Positions 1 to 8,476 of a stretch of 34,146 bases of DNA are shown here, piece after piece (position 1 is the stretch's first letter; the number at the start of each line of letters is the position of its first letter). A model generated the notes under the pieces. The model ran no database searches. It was not told the origin of the DNA and saw only the letters and a list, made by a program, of their open reading frames with translations. Source of the stretch: Acidobacteriaceae bacterium (GTDB lineage: Bacteria; Acidobacteriota; Terriglobia; Terriglobales; Acidobacteriaceae); the NCBI GenBank assembly GCA_003151985.1, contig PLZC01000055.1:11220-45365 (forward strand). The letters are read 5' to 3'. The translations under genes and the position numbers were made by a program.

Positions 1-23
1 TTTTCCGCAGCCTGTAAAGCCCG
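1..23. repeat. Dispersed REP-like repeat, partial at window edge
   Basis: The window opens inside a unit with core CCGCAGCCTGTAAAGCCCG. Close relatives occur at 81-111, 33229-33255 and 33271-33302, all intergenic. The left part of the unit lies outside the window. Confidence 0.5.
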
Positions 24-43
24 CTCACTCTTTTGGCGTTGTC

Positions 44-63
44 GGCACGACTGAAGTCGCACC
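44..63. repeat. Short palindromic dispersed repeat, copy 1
   Basis: A near-perfect inverted repeat: GGCACGACT, GA, then AGTCGCACC. A second version lies at 33180-33199 (GGCACAACT, GA, AGTCGTGCC). In both places CGCAGCCTG-type units lie close by, so the two stretches belong to the same mosaic intergenic repeat family. It lies upstream of the DUF362 gene. Confidence 0.55.
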
Positions 64-80
64 CTGTAACAAGGCCTTGC

Positions 81-111
81 GGATGGAGTTTATCAGCAAC
101 CTGCGATCCCG
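81..111. repeat. REP-like repeat unit
   Basis: Begins GGATGGAGTTTATCAGCAAC and continues CTGCGATCCCG, matching the pattern GGAGTTTNNCCGCAGCCTGYGAAGC of the units near 33229 and 33271. It is followed by CCTTTCAAAGCGG, a string also found after the palindrome near 33199. Confidence 0.5.
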
Positions 112-224
112 CGGCCTTTCAAAGCGGACCGGCGCATCACGATTCCCGTTGCCAGAAACACCGGCTTTGCTTACCATCGAAGCTACATTCGAACGCGACA
201 AACTCGTCAAGCGGAGGTTGCACC

Positions 225-1382
225 ATGAAAAGGGACTTCAACCGTAGAGATTTTCTTCAGGGGCTTAGCGCGGCGGCGTTGGGACTGTATCTTCCCCAGT
301 CCCGGCTGCTGGCTGCTACAGCCGCCCCCACGGCTCCTGTAGCGGTAGCGAAATGTACCACTTACGGCCCGGACGTGATGACCACGCTTGCCACCATGTT
401 CGACCAATTGGGCGGGCTGCGCAAGCTGGTGAGCGGCAAGACTGTGGCGATCAAAGTCAACCTGACGGGGAGTTCCACCACGCGGTTCAATGGCATATCG
501 CAGGGGCAAACCTACTGGGTGCATCCGGAGGTGGTGACCGCCACGGTTCACTTGCTGGGCAAGGCGGGCGCGCGAAGGATACGGCTGCTGGAGAGCCCGA
601 CCTCATCCATGGAGCATACGCTGGAAGCGTTCATCTCGCAGGCAGGCTGGAGGATTTCGGATTTGACCAGTGCGGCATCGGGCGTGGAGTTGGAGAACAC
701 GAACTTTGCGGGCGCATCGAAGAAGTTTACGCGGCTGTGGGTGCCGGGCGATGGATTGGTGTTCAAGGCCTACGATATGAACCGCGCCTATGAAGATTGC
801 GATGTTTTTGTCTCCCTGGCCAAGCTGAAGGAGCACAGCACTACCGGCATGACCGGGGCCATGAAGAACTCCTTTGGGATTACGCCGACCACCATTTACG
901 GCGAACACGCCGGTGTGGATGAGCCGAGCAAGGAGTCGGGTGGAGGACGAGCGATGCTGCACATTGGCGACCGGCAGCCTTCAAAGACAGCGCTCTCAGA
1001 GCTTTCGCCGAATTCTCCGCGCGACCCGGGTTACCGCGTGCCGAGGGTAACCGTGGACCTGGTGGCCGCGCGCCCGATCCACCTGAGCATTATCGACGGC
1101 ATTGAGACCGTAGCCGGCGGCGAGGGTCCCTGGGTAAAGGGCATACGGTCGGTTCGCTCCGGTTTGCTGATTGCGGGCACAAACTGCGTAACCACGGACG
1201 CGGTTTGCACTGCGCTTATGGGCTTTGATCCCATGGCGGAGCGGGGCACGGCTCCTTTTGAAAAATGCGACAGTACGCTGAAGCTAGCCGAGCAATTGGG
1301 TATCGGCACTCGCGACCTGAAACGCATTGAAGTGCTGGGGCTGCCCATCGCGAGAGGCAGAGTGGAATTCCGCAAGGCGTAG
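225..1382 (+). CDS. DUF362 domain protein with Tat signal peptide
   Basis: A 385-residue protein. The frame is open further upstream, but the ATG at 225 is preferred: GGAGG lies 7 nt before it, and the N-terminus is then a clear twin-arginine signal (NRRDFLQG, R7-R8, followed by the hydrophobic stretch LSAAALGLYL). The mature part carries DUF362 signatures VAIKVNLTG and LAKLKEHSTTGMTGAMKNS. DUF362 proteins are poorly characterised and some are fused to ferredoxin domains; no CxxCxxC cluster motif is visible here. Tat export suggests folding, possibly with a cofactor, before crossing the inner membrane (inference). The gene is convergent with pyrD, 27 nt apart. Exact activity unknown. Confidence 0.85.
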   Translation: MKRDFNRRDFLQGLSAAALGLYLPQSRLLAATAAPTAPVAVAKCTTYGPDVMTTLATMFDQLGGLRKLVSGKTVAIKVNLTGSSTTRFNGISQGQTYWVHPEVVTATVHLLGKAGARRIRLLESPTSSMEHTLEAFISQAGWRISDLTSAASGVELENTNFAGASKKFTRLWVPGDGLVFKAYDMNRAYEDCDVFVSLAKLKEHSTTGMTGAMKNSFGITPTTIYGEHAGVDEPSKESGGGRAMLHIGDRQPSKTALSELSPNSPRDPGYRVPRVTVDLVAARPIHLSIIDGIETVAGGEGPWVKGIRSVRSGLLIAGTNCVTTDAVCTALMGFDPMAERGTAPFEKCDSTLKLAEQLGIGTRDLKRIEVLGLPIARGRVEFRKA

Positions 1383-1409
1383 AAGCGGCCGTGATTTGGC
1401 GCCCGTGAT

Positions 1410-2336
1410 TCAGGTGCGAGGAAGTTCGAGGGCGCCGGTAAGGCTGGCGACCCGCTCCACCTGGTTACTGCGACACCAGGATTCGAGGCCGCGGGCAAGG
1501 CGCTCACTGGCCCGTGGGTCGGCGTAGCTGGCCGTGCCCACCTGGACGGCGGTAGCGCCGGCAAGCATGAATTCGACCGCGTCTTCCGGCGTGATGATAC
1601 CTCCCATGCCAAGGATAGGAATGTTGACGCTGCGGGCGGTCTCATAAACCATGCGCAAGGCGATGGGCTTGATGGCGGGGCCGGAGAGGCCGCCGGTTAT
1701 GTTGCTGAGGCGCGGGCGCCGCGTTTGAGAGTCAATGGACATGGCAAGGAAGGTGTTGACCAGGCTGACCGCGTCGGCACCGGCGCCCTTGGCGACTTTA
1801 GCCATGTGGGCGACGGAGGTGACGTTGGGGGAGAGCTTGACGATGAGCGGCCGGGTGGAAGCAATCTTGGCACGGCGGACGAGGTATTCGAGCGAGCCAG
1901 GGTCGGCGCCGAAAGCCATGCCACCGGCGTGGACGTTGGGGCAGGAGACATTCAACTCATAGGCTGCAATGCCCTCGACCTGATTGAGTCGCTGAATGAC
2001 GGAAAGATACTCGCCCACGGTGTAGCCGAAGACGTTGACGATGACCTGGCAGCGAGGATAGCGTCGCAGCGGAGGGAGTTTGCGCTCGAGGAAGTCCTGG
2101 ACGCCTACGTTTTGCAGCCCGATGGCGTTGAGCATGCCGGACGCCGTCTGGATGATGCGCGGCGGAGCGTTGCCGGCCATGGGCTCCATGGAGATGCCTT
2201 TGGTGACGAAGCCGCCGATGCGCTCGAGGGAGACGATCTCTTCAAACTCGATGCCATAGCCAAAGGTGCCGCTTGCGGCGATGATTGGACTGACCAGTTC
2301 CAGTCCGGCGAAACTCACTCTCATGTCGGGTTTCAC
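1410..2336 (-). CDS. pyrD: Dihydroorotate dehydrogenase, class 1B catalytic subunit
   Basis: A 308-residue TIM-barrel flavoprotein oxidising dihydroorotate to orotate in pyrimidine synthesis. Visible signatures: the N-terminal ASGTFGYG segment, FVTKG (K46), the ELNVSCPN motif with the catalytic-base Cys (C132) that marks class 1 rather than class 2 enzymes, LIVKLSPN (K167), NTF, and the C-terminal phosphate-binding GMGGI and GTASY. The class 1B enzyme normally pairs with the FAD/[2Fe-2S] subunit PyrK; no pyrK lies in this window. The start is GTG at 2336, with AGGA about 12 nt upstream; an ATG four codons further in (2324) is possible. It is divergent from deoC, which it joins in nucleotide metabolism. 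Confidence 0.93.
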   Translation of the reverse strand: MKPDMRVSFAGLELVSPIIAASGTFGYGIEFEEIVSLERIGGFVTKGISMEPMAGNAPPRIIQTASGMLNAIGLQNVGVQDFLERKLPPLRRYPRCQVIVNVFGYTVGEYLSVIQRLNQVEGIAAYELNVSCPNVHAGGMAFGADPGSLEYLVRRAKIASTRPLIVKLSPNVTSVAHMAKVAKGAGADAVSLVNTFLAMSIDSQTRRPRLSNITGGLSGPAIKPIALRMVYETARSVNIPILGMGGIITPEDAVEFMLAGATAVQVGTASYADPRASERLARGLESWCRSNQVERVASLTGALELPRT

Positions 2337-2524
2337 GCGCGGCAGTTTTCCTTGACCATGGATTCATTGCAGGGACTGGGGGCAGGTGCCGCCCGGAGCC
2401 TCCCATCCATGATACTCGCCCCGGCGCGGCCCGAACGCTGGACGAAATGGGACAGCACTGGATTTGGGCTGGATTAGAGTAGTACTGTGGATCAACCGAA
2501 AAAGACTTAGCCTGGAGATAGAAC

Positions 2525-3256
2525 ATGACGGATTCCTACACTTACGAAGCGATTGCGAAGATGATCGACCACTCGCTGCTGAACCCTACGCTGACCACGC
2601 GGGAATTTGAAGAGGGTTGCGCGCTGGCGATTCGCTATAACGTGGCCAGCGTATGCATTCTGCCGTACTACCTGGCCAGGTGCGCCGAGGTGCTGGCCGG
2701 AACTACGGTGAATGCAAGCACCACCATCGGGTTTCCGCACGGCGGACATACGACGGCCATCAAACTTGCAGAGGTGCGGCAGGCCCTGAAAGATGGCGGG
2801 CAGGAATTGGATGCGGTAATCAATATCAGCAAGGCACGCAGCGGCGATTGGCAGTATGTACAGGATGAGCTTGCGGCGCTTACAGAAGCCGTACACGAGG
2901 GCGGGGCAAAAATTAAAATTATCTTCGAGAATGCCTATTTGGACGATGCGGCGAAGATTCGCTTGTGCGAGATTTGCGGAGAAGTTGGCGTGGATTGGGT
3001 GAAGACTTCAACCGGGTATGCGCCGAGTGGAGCCACGCTTGCGGATTTGGAATTGATGCGGAAGCATTCCCCGGCTAGAGTGCAGGTGAAAGCGGCGGGC
3101 GGTATTCGCGATCTCGATTCCCTGCTCGCGGTTCGTGCGATTGGCGTGACCCGGGCGGGAGCGACGCGCACGGAGACGATGTTGGAAGACTGCCGGAAGC
3201 GGCTGGGGCTTGAACCGATTGCGCAGATTGCGGCGGTGGCGCCAGCGGGCTATTAG
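2525..3256 (+). CDS. deoC: Deoxyribose-phosphate aldolase
   Basis: A 243-residue class I aldolase that splits 2-deoxyribose-5-phosphate into glyceraldehyde-3-phosphate and acetaldehyde in deoxynucleoside salvage. The family signature is complete: IDHSLLNP near the N-terminus, TIGFPHGGHTT, the DAVINI strand (D96), the Schiff-base lysine in WVKTSTGY (K160), the second active-site lysine in VQVKAAGGIR (K189), and the phosphate-binding RAGATRT. The ATG is supported by GGAG 7 nt upstream. A palindromic repeat follows the stop codon and separates it from the convergent gdhA. Normal full length. Confidence 0.96.
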   Translation: MTDSYTYEAIAKMIDHSLLNPTLTTREFEEGCALAIRYNVASVCILPYYLARCAEVLAGTTVNASTTIGFPHGGHTTAIKLAEVRQALKDGGQELDAVINISKARSGDWQYVQDELAALTEAVHEGGAKIKIIFENAYLDDAAKIRLCEICGEVGVDWVKTSTGYAPSGATLADLELMRKHSPARVQVKAAGGIRDLDSLLAVRAIGVTRAGATRTETMLEDCRKRLGLEPIAQIAAVAPAGY

Positions 3257-3263
3257 TGGGCTA

Positions 3264-3300
3264 TCCCACCCTTTCCGCAAAAGACGCGGAAAGGATGGGG
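3264..3300. terminator. Palindromic repeat / likely bidirectional terminator
   Basis: A perfect 9-bp stem CCTTTCCGC / GCGGAAAGG (3270-3278 with 3286-3294) with a 7-nt loop, extended by 4-5 further pairs (TCCCA with TGGGG) after one mismatch. It sits between the convergent deoC and gdhA genes. A second copy with the same outer frame but a different inner stem lies at 31551-31584, so it is also a dispersed repeat. There is no clear T-tract; the terminator role is inferred from position. Confidence 0.6.
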
Positions 3301-3329
3301 CACCCAGCTGTGATGACTAGCCGGCAGAG

Positions 3330-4589
3330 TTACGGATAGATGGAGCGAAGCTGCACGGCTTCGGCTACGCGTCCAATGCCCAGCATGTTCGCGGCGATGC
3401 GCATCGGGACCTTCCGATCCTGTTGGACCTTCAGCACTTCGCGGAAGGCCGTCTTCATTACGCGTTCCAGTCGGTCATAAACGTCCTGCGCCTCCCAGAA
3501 CAAGTGCTGCTCATCTTGCACCCATTCAAAGTAGGAGACCGTGACGCCGCCGGCATTGCACAGAATATCCGGAATCACAAATACGCCCTTGCCTTCAAGG
3601 ATTCTGTCGGCAGCCGGGTTTAGAGGCCCGTTGGCCGCCTCGGCGATGATCTTGGCTTTGACCGCCGATGCATTGTCGGCGCGGATTGTGTTTTCGAGGG
3701 CGGCCGGGACCAGGATGTCGCACTTCAATGCCAGCAACTCTGCAGCGCTGATGGGCTCGCTTTCTGGGAAACCTTGCACGTGCCCGCAAAGGGCCTTCAT
3801 GTGGATCAGTTCCGGAATGTCCAGCCCGTTTTTGCTATAGACGCAGCCTGTGGAATCGCTGACCGCGATTACCTTCGCACCCGCCGAATGAAGCAACTGC
3901 GCCGTGATGGAGCCGGCATTTCCAAAGCCCTGCACCGCTACCGTGGCATGGTCCAGTGGGATGTTCAAGTGCTCGCAGGCGCACTGGATGGTGTAGAAGA
4001 CTCCGCGTCCGGTGGCTTCGTTGCGGCCCAGCGATCCGCCAAGGCTAATCGGCTTTCCGGTAACCACTCCCGGAATTGGATATCCCTTGGTCATGCTGTA
4101 GGTGTCCATGATCCAAGCCATGGTTTGCGAATTGGTGTACACATCGGGAGCGGGTATGTCTCTCTCGGGTCCAATCAACGGAAGAATCGCGCTGGTGTAA
4201 CGGCGAGTCATGCGCTCCAATTCGCGCAGGGACATGTGTTTCGGATCGCATGTGATTCCGCCCTTGGCGCCGCCGAAGGGGATGTTGACCACGGCGCACT
4301 TCCACGTCATCCACGTGGCAAGCGCCTTCACCTCATCCAGCGTTACCTGCGGATGGTAGCGGATGCCGCCCTTGGCAGGGCCGCGCACCATGCTGTGTTG
4401 CACGCGGTAGCCTTCAAACCGATGGATGTGCCCATTGTCCATGCGTACCGGCACTGTCACCATCAGCACACGTTCGGGATACTTGATCATCTCCCGAATA
4501 TCGTTGTCGAGTTCCATGGCGTCTGCGGCAGTGTCGAAGTTCTCCAGCGCAACGTCATACGCGTTTCCCTTGGCTATTTCGGTGATCAT
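3330..4589 (-). CDS. gdhA: Glutamate dehydrogenase (Glu/Leu/Phe/Val dehydrogenase family)
   Basis: A 419-residue protein, typical for the hexameric short glutamate dehydrogenases: glutamate + NAD(P) + water to 2-oxoglutarate, ammonium and NAD(P)H. The catalytic block is intact: GPAKGGIRYHP (K73), WMTWKCAVVNIPFGGAKGG (K97, K109) and PAPDVYT (D149). The dinucleotide fold follows at VAVQGFGNAGS (about residues 217-227). The start is fixed by AAGGAG 5 nt before the ATG. It is the last gene of the minus-strand run, 54 nt after ilvE. In that context it would recycle the glutamate/2-oxoglutarate pair used by IlvE (inference). A leucine or valine dehydrogenase role cannot be excluded by motifs alone. 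Confidence 0.93.
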   Translation of the reverse strand: MITEIAKGNAYDVALENFDTAADAMELDNDIREMIKYPERVLMVTVPVRMDNGHIHRFEGYRVQHSMVRGPAKGGIRYHPQVTLDEVKALATWMTWKCAVVNIPFGGAKGGITCDPKHMSLRELERMTRRYTSAILPLIGPERDIPAPDVYTNSQTMAWIMDTYSMTKGYPIPGVVTGKPISLGGSLGRNEATGRGVFYTIQCACEHLNIPLDHATVAVQGFGNAGSITAQLLHSAGAKVIAVSDSTGCVYSKNGLDIPELIHMKALCGHVQGFPESEPISAAELLALKCDILVPAALENTIRADNASAVKAKIIAEAANGPLNPAADRILEGKGVFVIPDILCNAGGVTVSYFEWVQDEQHLFWEAQDVYDRLERVMKTAFREVLKVQQDRKVPMRIAANMLGIGRVAEAVQLRSIYP

Positions 4590-4643
4590 TTTTTCTCCTT
4601 GCCTGGGCCAGTCTTACCGAACGCTATGTCCCGCGGCCAGGGC

Positions 4644-5624
4644 TCAACTGGCATGTACCAGAAGAGTTGAGTCCTGGTCTTGAGTCTTGAGCGATTGGTA
4701 AACCGGCACAAGCCACTTTTTGTAGTTCTCCAAATTTCCTCGCGTCGCAGCGACGTATAACTCAAGTAAGTCGCGAGTTATCGAACCTATCGCCGCATTC
4801 CCCACGGGGCGATGATCGACTCGCACCACGGGCGCGATGCCTACCGCGGTACCGGTAAGGAATAACTCGTCGCACACGTAAAGCTCACTGCGATCGATGG
4901 GCCGCTCGACAACCTGCAAGTCCATTTCCCGCCGCGCCAGTTCCATGATCGAGTCGCGCGTGATGCCCTCGAGCACGTTCTCGGTCGACGCCGGTGTGAT
5001 CAGCTTGCCGTTGCGCACCATGAAGATGTTGCAGGTTGATCCCTCGGCAACATGGCCGCTTTCATTGAGCAGGATGGCCTCATCGAATCCCGAAAGGCGC
5101 GCTTCGTCGCTGGCCAAGGCACTGTTGACGTACGCTCCGCAGATTTTTCCCCTCGCTGGAATGGCATTGTCCTCGATTCGCCGCCAGGGGCTCACGCCCG
5201 CATGAATGCCCTTGTCGCTATGCAGATAATCGCCAAACGGAAGGGCGATCAATGCAAATGCGTCCTCATCATCGGTGCTCACTCCGATTCGCTCCGCGCT
5301 TTTGTAAGCCAGCGGGCGCACGTAGGCATTTGTCCGCAGGCCATTCCTACGCATCAACTCCAGAGTGATTTCACACAACTCTTCCGGCGAAAGCGGAACA
5401 TCGATGCGCAGAATGCCGGCGTTTCGTTTCCAGCGCTTGTAGTGTTCGAGCGGCCGCACGACAAACAGTTCTTCCTGCGCATCGTTCCAATACGCGCGAA
5501 TGCCTTCAAAGACGCCGGTTCCGTAATGCAGCGCGTGGGTGAGGATTCCCACGCGGGCCTCGCGCAGCGGCACATACTCGCCGCCAAAGTACACAATCAG
5601 GTTCGGATCAGCCTCGGCACGCAT
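4644..5624 (-). CDS. ilvE: Branched-chain amino acid aminotransferase
   Basis: A 326-residue fold-type IV PLP aminotransferase exchanging amino groups between Leu/Ile/Val and 2-oxoglutarate. Visible: HALHYGTGVFEGIRAY near the N-terminus, the PLP lysine in PARGKICGAYVNSALA (K160), EAILLNESGHVAEGSTCNIF with E194, and LFLTGTAVGIAPV. The ATG has GGAGG 6 nt upstream and lies inside the end of the preceding fused oxidoreductase gene (17-nt overlap), which indicates translational coupling. Its position directly after a 2-oxoacid:ferredoxin oxidoreductase suggests it feeds branched 2-oxoacids to that enzyme, or consumes its products in the reductive direction. It could also serve ordinary Ile/Leu/Val biosynthesis. 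Confidence 0.95.
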   Translation of the reverse strand: MRAEADPNLIVYFGGEYVPLREARVGILTHALHYGTGVFEGIRAYWNDAQEELFVVRPLEHYKRWKRNAGILRIDVPLSPEELCEITLELMRRNGLRTNAYVRPLAYKSAERIGVSTDDEDAFALIALPFGDYLHSDKGIHAGVSPWRRIEDNAIPARGKICGAYVNSALASDEARLSGFDEAILLNESGHVAEGSTCNIFMVRNGKLITPASTENVLEGITRDSIMELARREMDLQVVERPIDRSELYVCDELFLTGTAVGIAPVVRVDHRPVGNAAIGSITRDLLELYVAATRGNLENYKKWLVPVYQSLKTQDQDSTLLVHAS

Positions 5625-7083
5625 GGCTCACCTCCGCTTCCTTATAAAGTTCACGCCCACGCGCCAGCGCTCGCTCGTCCAGTTGAACCCAGCGCTGATT
5701 CTTGACCAGCCGTAGCAACGCGGCGTCGATGCTGGCCTCGGGCAATACCGCGGCGATCTCAAGCAGCGCACCGAGCATGACCATGTTGGCGACTCGAGGA
5801 TCACCGAGCTCGTCGGCCACTTGAGAGAACTGGCACGCGAGTACATGCACGTCTTTCCTGTTGCATTCCTCCGGGATGGTCTCGCCGTTGTAGAGAATCC
5901 ACCCATCCGGATGCACGCTCGCATAGAACTTTCGCAGCGATGGTTCATTCATGGCCAACAACACATTGGGCTCGACCACCAGGGGCGAATCGATGGGCCG
6001 GCCTGCGAGCCGCACATGACAGTTCGACGTGCCCGACCGAATCTCGGGCCCATAGGATGGCAGCCACGAAACCTCGAGGCCGGCATCGAGACCGGCTTCC
6101 GCCAGCACTTCCCCGAGCAACAAAACACCCTGGCCGCCGAAACCCGCCACCCGAACACGAAGATCCAGGTCTTCCGCAGGGCGCTTGATTGCCGCCGAAT
6201 TGCCTTCAGGCAAACCCTCTTCATGAACGCCAAGGAGATGCGGAATATCTTCGAGCGCCGGTCCCGCCGCAGCCAATGGCCTTGGCACTGCCTCCTTGGT
6301 CCGATCGCAAAGCACTGCCAGCGGAAATGTCTTTTCCATAACATCGTTGACCCAGTGTTGCGCCTCAACGGGCGGCATCTTCCAAATCGTCGGGCACGGC
6401 GACAACACTTCGACGAGCGAGAATCCCAATCCGCGGACCTGGTTCTCGACGGCGCGCTTGATGGCGCGCTTGGCCTGGGCAATTTGCTTGTTATCTCCAA
6501 GGCCCACGCGCTCGATGTAGACCGGCGCCTGCAAGGTGGCCAGCAATTCGCTGACATGCAGCGGATACCCTTCCGTGGCCGCACTGCGGCCGCCCGGCGT
6601 GGTGGTGCTCTTCTGTCCCAGCAAAGTGGTCGGCGCAGCCTGTCCGCCGGTCATGCTGTAGATTCCGTTGTTCACGAAGATCACCGTGATGTGTTCGCCG
6701 CGATTGGCCGCATGCAGAATTTCCGCGGACCCGATAGCGGACAAGTCCCCGTCGCCCTGGTAGCCAATTACTATGCTCTCAGGCCTGCTGCGCTTCATCG
6801 CCGTGGCTACGGCCGGCGCGCGACCATGAGCGGCCGATACATTGCCGACGTCGAAGTAGTAGTAAGTGAAAACCGAGCAGCCGATAGGGCCGACGAGAAT
6901 TGTCTTGTCCTGGATGCCTAGTTCGTCGATGGCCTGTGCCAGCATTTTATGTACGATGCCGTGTCCGCAGCCGGGGCAAAAGTGCGTCTGGTGGGGAAGT
7001 TCTTCTTTCCGGTCATAGGACTCGTAGAAAGACTTCGCCTTCTCGTGCACCACTGTGTATTCAGAAACCATCTCGCTAGACAT
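5608..7083 (-). CDS. 2-oxoacid:ferredoxin oxidoreductase, fused beta-gamma subunit (VOR-like)
   Basis: A 491-residue fusion. Residues ~30-255 are the thiamine-diphosphate beta subunit: [21 protein letters not shown], and the TPP/Mg motif [16 protein letters not shown]...[13 protein letters not shown]. Residues ~308-485 are the gamma domain: [20 protein letters not shown] and [15 protein letters not shown]. With the alpha and delta partners encoded just upstream it oxidatively decarboxylates 2-oxoacids to acyl-CoA, reducing ferredoxin. The ATG at 7083 overlaps the alpha stop by 8 nt; an ATG at 7071 is an alternative. The frame is open further upstream (to 7218), but that would lie deep in the alpha gene. 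Branched-chain substrates are favoured by the alpha sequence and the ilvE neighbour; 2-oxoglutarate (KOR) is the main alternative. Confidence 0.9.
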   Translation of the reverse strand: MSSEMVSEYTVVHEKAKSFYESYDRKEELPHQTHFCPGCGHGIVHKMLAQAIDELGIQDKTILVGPIGCSVFTYYYFDVGNVSAAHGRAPAVATAMKRSRPESIVIGYQGDGDLSAIGSAEILHAANRGEHITVIFVNNGIYSMTGGQAAPTTLLGQKSTTTPGGRSAATEGYPLHVSELLATLQAPVYIERVGLGDNKQIAQAKRAIKRAVENQVRGLGFSLVEVLSPCPTIWKMPPVEAQHWVNDVMEKTFPLAVLCDRTKEAVPRPLAAAGPALEDIPHLLGVHEEGLPEGNSAAIKRPAEDLDLRVRVAGFGGQGVLLLGEVLAEAGLDAGLEVSWLPSYGPEIRSGTSNCHVRLAGRPIDSPLVVEPNVLLAMNEPSLRKFYASVHPDGWILYNGETIPEECNRKDVHVLACQFSQVADELGDPRVANMVMLGALLEIAAVLPEASIDAALLRLVKNQRWVQLDERALARGRELYKEAEVSHACRG

Positions 7084-8170
7084 TGACCATCCGCTCTTCT
7101 TCCGGCACGACCGCCGGCAGGTAACGCTGTGCCTGAATCCGCACAAAATTGAGTATTTCTTCCGTTGATGGAACAATGCCGCCGACGCGGCTGAAGAACT
7201 CGACGGGGATGGACCCATTCAGTGCCAGCCGCACATCTTCGAGCATTTGTCCGTTACTCATTTCCACCACCACAAAGACACGCGCGGTGTTTGTGAGGCA
7301 TTGCAAATGCGCGGTCGGGAAGGGATAGAGGGTGATGGGCCGCAGCAAGCCCACATTCAAGCCCATGGCGCGAGCTTCCGCGGTCACGGCTTTCAAAATC
7401 CGTCCTATGATGCCGTATCCCACCAGAACAATTTCCGCGCCCTCGGTCTGCCATTCTTCGGCTCGCGTCTCAAGCTGCTCGGCAAGGCGGTACTTGGCCT
7501 CCAGAGCGAGGTTATGCGATTCCGACTCATTCAAGTCCAGATGCAGGGAGGTGACAAGGTTGCCGCGTGTTTCCGCCGTGCCCAATACGGCCCAATCCGG
7601 CTGGCGCGGCTCGGTCGCCTTTTGAGGGAACTCCACAGGCTCCATCATCTGGCCAATAAATCCATCTGCCAGCACGACCACCGGATTGCGGTAGCGGTCC
7701 GCCAATTCGAATGCCAGCGCGGTGAGATCCGCCATCTCCTGCACGGAATCCGGCGCAAGCACGAGAGTCCGGTAATTCCCGTGGCCGCCGCCTTTGACAA
7801 CTTGATGGTAGTCGCCTTGCTCGGCGGCAATGTTGCCCAGGCCGGGGCCGCCGCGCGTGATGTCCGCGATGACGCATGGGAGTTGAGCGCCGGCAAGGTA
7901 GCTCATGCCTTCCTGCATCAGGCTGATGCCGGGCCCGCTGGAGGCCGTCATGGCCCGCACGCCTGCCGAGGCCGCGCCGTAAAGCATATTGATGGCCGCG
8001 ACTTCGCTCTCCGCCTGCAGAAAAACGCCGCCGGTCTTTGGCATGCACTCAGCCGCCGACTCAGTGATCTCGCTCGCCGGCGTAATGGGATAGCCATAGA
8101 ACGCACGGCATCCGGCGAGGATTGCGCTCTTCACGATGGCTTCGTTTCCCTTCATCAGTTGCCTGCGCAT
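7076..8170 (-). CDS. vorB: 2-oxoacid:ferredoxin oxidoreductase alpha subunit (VOR-like)
   Basis: A 364-residue pyrimidine-binding alpha subunit. Signatures: [66 protein letters not shown] and [16 protein letters not shown]. These resemble the 3-methyl-2-oxobutanoate:ferredoxin oxidoreductase alpha chains (called VorB or VorA in different databases) more than pyruvate enzymes. The ATG at 8170 is chosen because AAGGAG lies 7 nt before it; it overlaps the delta gene by 16 nt. An internal ATG at 8155 in a TGATG junction has no good ribosome site. It forms the TPP active site together with the beta domain. The substrate cannot be fixed from sequence alone. Confidence 0.88.
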   Translation of the reverse strand: MRRQLMKGNEAIVKSAILAGCRAFYGYPITPASEITESAAECMPKTGGVFLQAESEVAAINMLYGAASAGVRAMTASSGPGISLMQEGMSYLAGAQLPCVIADITRGGPGLGNIAAEQGDYHQVVKGGGHGNYRTLVLAPDSVQEMADLTALAFELADRYRNPVVVLADGFIGQMMEPVEFPQKATEPRQPDWAVLGTAETRGNLVTSLHLDLNESESHNLALEAKYRLAEQLETRAEEWQTEGAEIVLVGYGIIGRILKAVTAEARAMGLNVGLLRPITLYPFPTAHLQCLTNTARVFVVVEMSNGQMLEDVRLALNGSIPVEFFSRVGGIVPSTEEILNFVRIQAQRYLPAVVPEEERMVNV

Positions 8171-8445
8171 TGGGTCGCTCCTTCCAGTCCTGTGCTGACA
8201 TCGCTCTTGCGATTTGTCAGGCGCATCACCGTGATCGCTCCCGGCTCAGGGCAGGCCATGAAACAGATTCCGCAACCCGAGCATCCTTTGCCGGCATAGA
8301 TTGCCGTTCGATAACCGGAATGATTCAGCCGATCGCTCAAGCGAATCACTTTTGGCGGGCATGCTTCCACGCACAGTCCGCAGCCCTTGCACTCATCCGT
8401 ATCTATCCGCAGCAAGCCTCGGTCCCGCTTTGCTTCGTCCATCAT
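8155..8445 (-). CDS. 2-oxoacid:ferredoxin oxidoreductase delta subunit, 2[4Fe-4S] ferredoxin
   Basis: A 96-residue ferredoxin-like subunit with two complete cluster motifs, [12 protein letters not shown] and [12 protein letters not shown], each followed by a short beta segment. It passes electrons from the TPP site to soluble ferredoxin. The frame extends upstream, but the start is placed at 8445 because AAGGGGAG lies 6 nt before a tandem ATG-ATG; this leaves 31 nt after the CoA-transferase stop. The 3' end overlaps the alpha gene. The short length matches VOR/KOR delta subunits, not a free ferredoxin of the operon type with extra domains. Confidence 0.9.
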   Translation of the reverse strand: MMDEAKRDRGLLRIDTDECKGCGLCVEACPPKVIRLSDRLNHSGYRTAIYAGKGCSGCGICFMACPEPGAITVMRLTNRKSDVSTGLEGATQCAGN

Positions 8446-8476
8446 GCTTCGCTCCCCTTCGCTAACTCGATCTTCC

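Noticed and set aside
1725-2477. 250-codon open frame antisense to pyrD
   Set aside because: Lies almost wholly opposite a clear pyrD and shows no family motif; long antisense frames are expected at this GC content.
3774-4670. 298-codon open frame antisense to gdhA
   Set aside because: Shadow of gdhA codon usage; no ribosome site or recognisable domain.
5821-6921. 366-codon open frame antisense to the fused oxidoreductase gene
   Set aside because: Opposite strand contains complete TPP-enzyme motifs; this frame is rich in Arg/His as shadows are.
7247-8299. 350-codon open frame antisense to the alpha subunit gene
   Set aside because: Same reasoning; no conserved motif seen.
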